The position numbers and the translations under genes were made by a program. A stretch of 64,000 nucleotides of DNA from Morganella morganii (lineage in GTDB: Bacteria > Pseudomonadota > Gammaproteobacteria > Enterobacterales > Enterobacteriaceae). Below the pieces are notes generated by a model. That model was given only the letters and a program-made list of their open reading frames with translations. It did no database searches and was not told the DNA's origin. This document shows positions 58,897 through 64,000 of this stretch, piece after piece (the first letter of the stretch is position 1; each line of letters opens with the position of its first letter). The DNA lies in contig NZ_CP066129.1 of assembly GCF_019242955.1 (NCBI RefSeq), positions 1,302,001 through 1,366,000 on the forward strand, written 5' to 3'.

Positions 58897-60816
58897 ATGT
58901 CGTTGATTAATATGGCGGGCGCCTGGCTCGCATTCAGTGATGCTCCGCTGCTGGAAAATGCGGAGATGCATATCGAAGAAAATGAGCGTGTCTGTCTGGT
59001 CGGCCGCAACGGTGCGGGGAAATCCACGCTGATGCGGGTACTGACCAAAGAACAGCCGCTGGATGATGGTACGGTTATTTATGAGCAGGATCTGATTGTT
59101 GCCCGTCTGCAGCAGGACCCGCCGCGTGACGTGGAAGGCACCGTGTTTGACTTTGTCGCCGAAGGGGTGGCAGAGCAGGCTCAGCATATCAAAGCATATC
59201 ATCAGATCTCAAAACTGGTGGAAAGTGATCCGAGTGATAAAAATCTGTCAAAAATGGCAGAATTACAGGAGATCCTGGACACACAAAACTTATGGCTGCT
59301 CGACAGCCGGATCGCCGATGTGATTGCCCATCTGGAATTACCGGCGGATGAAAAACTGTCCGCACTTTCCGGCGGCTGGCTGCGTAAGGCTGCACTCGGA
59401 CGCGCACTGGTCAGCGGGCCGAAAGTGCTGTTTCTGGATGAACCGACCAACCACCTGGATATCGAAACTATCCAGTGGCTGGAAGGCTTTCTGAAAAATT
59501 TCAGCGGCAGTATCGTCTTTATTTCCCATGACCGTTCATTCATCCGCAATATGGCGACACGGATTATCGATCTGGATCGCGGAAAATTAGCCTCCTGGCC
59601 GGGCAGCTATGATGATTATCTGGTGGCCAAAGAGGAAGCGCTGCGCGTCGAAGAGATGCAGAACGCGGAATTCGACCGTAAACTGGCACAGGAAGAAGTA
59701 TGGATACGTCAGGGTATCAAAGCCCGCCGTACCCGCAACGAAGGACGTGTCCGCGCCCTGAAAGCACTGCGCAATGAACGTGCGGAACGCCGCGAAGTGA
59801 TGGGCAAAGCGAAAATGCAGGTGGAAGAGGCGACCCGCTCCGGCAAAATCGTCTTTGAAATTGATGATATCAGCTATGGTATTGACGGCAAAAATCTGGT
59901 CAGCCATTTCAGTGCTCAGGTGAACCGGGGAGACAAAATTGCTCTCGTCGGCCCGAACGGCTGCGGTAAAACCACACTGCTGAAACTGATGCTCGGCGAT
60001 TTACAGCCGGACGACGGCAGTGTGCATATCGGTACCAAACTGGAAGTTGCCTATTTCGATCAGCACCGTGCGGCGCTGGATCCGGACAAAACGGTGATGG
60101 ATAACCTGGCGGAAGGTAAACAGGAAGTGCTGGTCAACGGCAAACCGCGCCATGTACTCGGCTATCTGCAGGAGTTCCTGTTCCACCCGAAACGCGCGAG
60201 AACCCCGGTGCGGGCACTGTCCGGCGGGGAGCGTAACCGTCTGCTGCTGGCCAGATTGTTCCTGAAACCGAGCAACCTGCTGATCCTCGATGAACCGACC
60301 AACGACCTTGATGTCGAAACACTGGAACTGCTGGAAGAGCTGGTGGATAACTATCAGGGCACTGTTCTGCTGGTCAGCCATGACCGTCAGTTTGTTGATA
60401 ACTGTGTGACCGAATGCTGGATTTTTGAAGGCGACGGTAACATCGGACGTTATGTCGGCGGCTACTTTGATGCACAGCAGCAGCGCGCACAGGTTCAGTC
60501 GCTGAAAGCGCCGGCGGAAAAAGCGGTAAAACCGCAGGCGGCGGAAGAAAAACGTAAAGATAACATTAAAAAAGCAAATACATCTGCAAAATTAAGTTAT
60601 AAATTACAGCGGGAACTTGAACAATTACCGTCATTGCTGGAATCCCTCGATGAGGACATTCAGCAACTGCAAAGTCAGGTCAGTGCGCCTGATTTCTTTA
60701 ATCAGCCGCATGATGAAACAGACCGCGTACTGAAACAGCTGGCAGAAAAAGAGCATGCGCTGGAAGAGGCGTTTGAGCGCTGGCAGACGCTGGAAGCAAT
60801 GCAGAGCGGGAACTGA
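58897..60816 (+). CDS. uup: ABC-F ATPase Uup
   Basis: 639 residues (635 in E. coli). It is a soluble ABC-F protein linked to ribosome function and to suppression of precise transposon excision. First ATPase domain: Walker A GRNGAGKST, signature LSGGWLRKAALG and Walker B VLFLDEPTNHLD. A linker rich in Arg and Glu (about 240-300) follows. Second domain: GPNGCGKTT, LSGGERNRLLL and LLILDEPTNDLD. The C-terminal coiled-coil DNA/RNA-binding domain covers roughly residues 550-639. pqiA begins 33 nt later, as in E. coli. Confidence 0.98.
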   Translation: MSLINMAGAWLAFSDAPLLENAEMHIEENERVCLVGRNGAGKSTLMRVLTKEQPLDDGTVIYEQDLIVARLQQDPPRDVEGTVFDFVAEGVAEQAQHIKAYHQISKLVESDPSDKNLSKMAELQEILDTQNLWLLDSRIADVIAHLELPADEKLSALSGGWLRKAALGRALVSGPKVLFLDEPTNHLDIETIQWLEGFLKNFSGSIVFISHDRSFIRNMATRIIDLDRGKLASWPGSYDDYLVAKEEALRVEEMQNAEFDRKLAQEEVWIRQGIKARRTRNEGRVRALKALRNERAERREVMGKAKMQVEEATRSGKIVFEIDDISYGIDGKNLVSHFSAQVNRGDKIALVGPNGCGKTTLLKLMLGDLQPDDGSVHIGTKLEVAYFDQHRAALDPDKTVMDNLAEGKQEVLVNGKPRHVLGYLQEFLFHPKRARTPVRALSGGERNRLLLARLFLKPSNLLILDEPTNDLDVETLELLEELVDNYQGTVLLVSHDRQFVDNCVTECWIFEGDGNIGRYVGGYFDAQQQRAQVQSLKAPAEKAVKPQAAEEKRKDNIKKANTSAKLSYKLQRELEQLPSLLESLDEDIQQLQSQVSAPDFFNQPHDETDRVLKQLAEKEHALEEAFERWQTLEAMQSGN

Positions 60817-60849
60817 TCCCGCCTGTGATTTTGGAGAAATAACGAAACA

Positions 60850-62127
60850 GTGTGCGCTCATCATTCACATGATTCAGTCACGGTGCTGTGTCCGCAGTGC
60901 GACCTCGTAGTGGAAATTCCTGAGCTGGAACGGGGAACCAAAGCGGAGTGTCCGCGCTGTCATACACACCTGGCCGCCCGCTGGCGTGAACCGCGCCGCC
61001 AGCCGCTGATGTATGCACTCAGCGGCCTGGTGATGTTTGTGCTCGCCGGGATGTTTCCGTTTGTCTCGATGAAAGTGGCGGGTATCGAAAGCGAAATCAC
61101 GCTTTATCAGATACCGTCGGTGATGTTCGGGGATAACTACGGCGAACTGGCACTGTTTTTTATGGGGTTTGTGCTGGCGGTTCCGGCATTCTGCCTGTTT
61201 GCCATTACATTACTGTGCAGTGGTATCCGCCTGCCGCGCCAGCTGGCCATTCCGGTCACACGGTTGCTGTTCCGGCTGCGGGCCTGGTGTATGGCGGAGA
61301 TTTTTCTTGCCGGTGTGCTGGTCAGTTTTGTCAAACTGATGGCTTACGGGGATATCGGGCTGGGTGTCAGTTTCTTACCATACTGTCTGTTCTGTGTGAT
61401 GCAGGTGCGGGCATTCCAGTGCCTGGATAAACACTGGGTCTGGCAGCGCATTGCACCGCGTCCGCCGCTGCCGGTTGCGCTGGAAGCCGGAAAAGGCGGA
61501 TTGTGCCAGGGCGTGCGGTTGTGCGGCACCTGCCAGGCGATTCTGCCGGCAGATATGCATCAGTGCCCGCGCTGCAGCAGCCGGGGTCATGCCCGGCGGC
61601 CAAACAGCTTACAATTGACCCTGGCGCTGCTGTTTACCTCCGTGATTTTATATATCCCGGCAAATCTGCTGCCTATCATGATCACCGAATCGCTCGGCAG
61701 TGATTTCGGCTCAACCATTATGGCCGGGGTGATTCTCCTGTGGGGGGATGGTTCTTATCCGGTGGCGATGGTGATTTTTATCGCCAGTATTATGGTGCCG
61801 AGCCTGAAAATGCTGGCCATCGGCTGGCTGTGTCTGGATGCCAAAGGTCACGGCTGGCGTGATCCCGGCCGGATGCACTTTATTTATGAAATCGTGGAAT
61901 TTGTCGGACGCTGGTCCATGATTGATGTGTTTGTGATAGCCGTACTGGCAGCACTGGTGCGGATGGGGCGTCTGATGAGCATCTATCCGGATATTGGTGT
62001 GATTTTATTTGCGATGGTGGTCATTCTGACAATGATTGCCGCCGAAATGTTCGACCCGCGTCTGACGTGGGATCGGCTTGAAAAAAAACGGGCGGAGAGT
62101 GCTAAGGAGCCTCAGGTTGAACGATAA
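60850..62127 (+). CDS. pqiA: Intermembrane transport protein PqiA
   Basis: 425 residues (417 in E. coli). It starts with GTG 60850; GGAG lies 13 nt upstream, which is a little far, but MCAHHSHD matches the family start MCEHH. It is an inner-membrane protein of two similar halves. Each half has a Cys4 zinc-ribbon-like motif (CPQC...CPRC at 14-38 and CGTC...CPRC near 222-245) followed by four transmembrane helices. It forms the membrane component of the PqiABC system that moves phospholipids between membranes. pqiB overlaps its end by 11 nt. In E. coli the operon is induced by paraquat and stationary phase. Confidence 0.97.
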   Translation: MCAHHSHDSVTVLCPQCDLVVEIPELERGTKAECPRCHTHLAARWREPRRQPLMYALSGLVMFVLAGMFPFVSMKVAGIESEITLYQIPSVMFGDNYGELALFFMGFVLAVPAFCLFAITLLCSGIRLPRQLAIPVTRLLFRLRAWCMAEIFLAGVLVSFVKLMAYGDIGLGVSFLPYCLFCVMQVRAFQCLDKHWVWQRIAPRPPLPVALEAGKGGLCQGVRLCGTCQAILPADMHQCPRCSSRGHARRPNSLQLTLALLFTSVILYIPANLLPIMITESLGSDFGSTIMAGVILLWGDGSYPVAMVIFIASIMVPSLKMLAIGWLCLDAKGHGWRDPGRMHFIYEIVEFVGRWSMIDVFVIAVLAALVRMGRLMSIYPDIGVILFAMVVILTMIAAEMFDPRLTWDRLEKKRAESAKEPQVER

Positions 62128-63766
62128 AACTGATGATTTGACAGAAGCGAAGGTCAGCAAACTGAAAAGCTGGTCACCGGTCTGGATAATTCCCATCGTC
62201 ACGGTACTGATTGGTGCCTGGATTCTTATCAGCCACTTTCGCGGACAGGGACCGGAAATTACCCTGATCACCTATAACGCCGAAGGGGTCGAAGCCGGTA
62301 AAACCAAAATTAAAAGCCGCAGCGTGGATGTCGGTGTGGTCGAAAGCGTTATGCTGGATCAGAGCTACAGCCGCGTGATTATTAAGGCCCGTCTGAATGC
62401 CGAAATGAAAGATGTTCTGCGTAAAGATACGGTTTTCTGGGTGGTGAAACCGACAGTCGGCCGTGAAGGTGTTTCCGGACTGGGCACACTGCTGTCAGGG
62501 GCTTATATTCAGGTACAGCCTGCTAATACCGGCGGCGAACGTCATGAATTTGAATTGCTCGACTCACCGCCGCTGGCCTCTCCGGATGCCAAAGGTATCC
62601 GCGTGATATTAACCAGTCAGCAGGCCGGGCAGCTGAATCCGGGTGATGCGGTGCTGTTCCGCGGCTACCGTGTCGGTTCCGTGGAAACGGCAGAGTTTAA
62701 TCTTGATGAACGCGAGATGCAGTATGAACTCTTTATCAACGCGCCTTATGACAAACTGGTGACCACTAACGCCCGCTTCTGGAAAGACAGCGGCATTGCC
62801 TTTGATATGTCCTCACAGGGCGTGAGTGTCCAGGTCGGCTCGCTCTCCACGCTGTTCAGCGGCGGTGTCAGTTTTGACGTACCGGAAGGCTGGCAGCCGG
62901 GTGAGGAAGTGAATCCGAAAACCCTGTTTAAGCTGTTTGATAATCAGAAGAGCACACAAAACTCACTGTATACCCAGTATAAAAGTTATCTGCTGTTCTT
63001 CTCTGACTCCGTACGCGGCCTGTCTCCGGGCGCGCCGGTAGAGTTCCGGGGAATCCGTCTCGGGACAGTGGCACAGGTGCCGTTTTATGCCAAAGGGCTG
63101 GGACAGTCATTTGATCAGGATTTCCGTATCCCTGTACTGATCCATATCGAACCTGAGCGTTTCGAGAAAGACGTGGGTAAAAACTTCAAACTGGCACAGG
63201 AACTGGAAACAGCATTACAGCAGGGTCTGCGTGCTTCACTGAAATCCGGCAATTTACTGACCGGGGCACTGTATGTCGACCTGGATTTCTATCCTGATCA
63301 ACCAGCCTGGAAAGCGCCGATGACGGTTGCGGATTATGAAGTCCTGCCGACCACCAGCGGCGGTCTGGTGCAGTTGCAGCAGAAAGTGCTGGCAGCGCTG
63401 GATAAAATCAACGGTATGCCGATTGAACCGATGATGAAACAGGCGACGGAAACACTGCGCGCCAGCGAAAAAACCATCGCGGAAGCACAGAAAACGCTGT
63501 CTGAGCTGAATGTGCTGCTCGGCAGTAAAGAGTTCAAAGCGCTGCCGAAAGATATGCAGGCAACACTGCGTGAACTGAACCGCAGCATGCAGGGCATCCA
63601 GCCGGGCTCACCGGCGTACAATAAACTGGTGGATGATATGCAGCGCCTGGATCAGGTTCTGCGTGAGTTGCAGCCGGTATTGCGTACCCTGAATAATAAG
63701 AGCAACGCACTGGTCTTTGAAGCCGCGCCGCAGGCGGACCCGCAACCTAAGAAGGCGAAGAATTAA
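62117..63766 (+). CDS. pqiB: Intermembrane transport protein PqiB (three MCE domains)
   Basis: 549 residues from TTG 62117, which has a perfect AAGGAG 7 nt upstream; this fits the E. coli length of 546 better than a start further upstream inside pqiA. An N-terminal transmembrane anchor (WSPVWIIPIVTVLIGAWILISHF) is followed by three MCE domains: PEITLITYNAEGVEAGKTKIKSRSVDVGVVE, then SPDAKGIRVILTSQQAGQLNPGDAVLFRGYRVGSVE, and the third with VRGLSPGAPVEFRGIRLGTVAQV. The C-terminal coiled coil ends LVFEAAPQADPQPKKAKN. The hexamer forms a tunnel across the periplasm. Last 2 nt before pqiC. Confidence 0.97.
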   Translation: MNDKTDDLTEAKVSKLKSWSPVWIIPIVTVLIGAWILISHFRGQGPEITLITYNAEGVEAGKTKIKSRSVDVGVVESVMLDQSYSRVIIKARLNAEMKDVLRKDTVFWVVKPTVGREGVSGLGTLLSGAYIQVQPANTGGERHEFELLDSPPLASPDAKGIRVILTSQQAGQLNPGDAVLFRGYRVGSVETAEFNLDEREMQYELFINAPYDKLVTTNARFWKDSGIAFDMSSQGVSVQVGSLSTLFSGGVSFDVPEGWQPGEEVNPKTLFKLFDNQKSTQNSLYTQYKSYLLFFSDSVRGLSPGAPVEFRGIRLGTVAQVPFYAKGLGQSFDQDFRIPVLIHIEPERFEKDVGKNFKLAQELETALQQGLRASLKSGNLLTGALYVDLDFYPDQPAWKAPMTVADYEVLPTTSGGLVQLQQKVLAALDKINGMPIEPMMKQATETLRASEKTIAEAQKTLSELNVLLGSKEFKALPKDMQATLRELNRSMQGIQPGSPAYNKLVDDMQRLDQVLRELQPVLRTLNNKSNALVFEAAPQADPQPKKAKN

Positions 63767-63767
63767 G

Positions 63768-64000
63768 ATGAAAAAACTGACAAAAGCACTGGCATTTCTG
63801 GGCGTTTTTGTACTGGCGGGGTGCAGCAGCACCCCGGTAAAACAGTATTATCAGTTGCCGGTGGCGGCGGCTGCTGACAGCAGCAGTACGCAGACGGGCT
63901 TCCGCAGCACCGGCAGTGACAACCGCCATCCGCAGTTATGGATTCAGCGCATCACGCTCGGGGACGTTCTGGGGAATGCAGGAATTGTCTATCAGACCAG
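63768..64000 (+). CDS. pqiC: Outer-membrane lipoprotein PqiC, N-terminal part (3' truncated by window edge)
   Basis: 77 codons are visible before the window ends. A lipoprotein signal MKKLTKALAFLGVFVLAG-C has lipobox LAGC and Ser after the Cys, which directs it to the outer membrane. YYQLPVAAAADSSS and PQLWIQRITLGDVLGNAGIVYQT match the ABC-type transport auxiliary (DUF330/PqiC) start. It begins one base after the pqiB stop, with ribosome-site bases in AAGGCGAAG at the pqiB end. It docks the PqiB tunnel to the outer membrane. Confidence 0.93.
   Translation, partial: MKKLTKALAFLGVFVLAGCSSTPVKQYYQLPVAAAADSSSTQTGFRSTGSDNRHPQLWIQRITLGDVLGNAGIVYQT

Overview
The window is a chromosomal segment of an enterobacterium in the Morganellaceae, most likely Morganella morganii or a close relative. 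The gene order (serS ... pflA-pflB-focA-ycaO-serC-aroA-cmk-rpsA-ihfB-comEC-msbA-lpxK-ycaR-kdsB-elyC-cmoM-mukFEB ... ldtD-mepK-gloC-aspC-ompF-asnS-pncB-pepN-pyrD-zapC-ycbX-rlmL-uup-pqiABC) is the E. coli 20-22 min order with small insertions. The proteins are clearly enterobacterial but diverged from E. coli. The balanced base composition fits Morganella better than AT-rich Proteus or Providencia, and a class B acid phosphatase gene (aphA, called napA in M. morganii) is present. The species name is an inference from memory of these families, not from a search.

Layout. 1-480: the 3' end of serS and its terminator. 480-9160: an accessory island between serS and pflA. It holds, on the minus strand, a stand-alone nucleotidyl cyclase toxin of the ExoY/edema factor/CyaA family with every catalytic residue I can place conserved, and a six-gene chaperone-usher fimbrial operon whose major pilin is out of frame in an A8 tract inside the signal peptide. 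On the plus strand it holds a divergent methylenetetrahydrofolate-reductase-like gene. 9.2-15.4 kb: the anaerobic pyruvate formate-lyase cluster (pflA, pflB, focA) and ycaO, read leftwards. 15.7-28.3 kb: serine, aromatic and nucleotide biosynthesis (serC, aroA, cmk), ribosomal protein S1, IHF beta, ComEC, and the lipid A/KDO genes msbA, lpxK and kdsB with a divergent cold-shock-domain gene and ycaR. 28.3-36.7 kb: elyC, cmoM and the MukFEB condensin. 36.7-42.2 kb: a YcaC-like hydrolase, aphA, the L,D-transpeptidase ldtD, the murein endopeptidase mepK and glyoxalase-like gloC. 42.2-48.8 kb: an unrecognised ORF, aspC, an OmpF/OmpC-type porin, asnS and pncB, all leftwards. 49-64 kb: pepN, a TPM-domain protein, pyrD, zapC, ycbX (leftwards), rlmL, uup and the pqiABC envelope lipid-transport operon, which runs off the end.

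Most core genes are ordinary. The parts worth attention are the cyclase toxin beside the fimbrial operon, the homopolymer frameshift in the pilin, a dense set of perfect hairpins ending in a strong terminator between pepN and the TPM gene (candidate repeat plus non-coding RNA), a cold-shock-domain protein with a degraded RNP2 motif, an 18-bp palindromic operator candidate upstream of the YcaC-like hydrolase, and an orphan terminator before ldtD. I saw no tRNA or rRNA genes, CRISPR array, transposase, integrase or replication origin.
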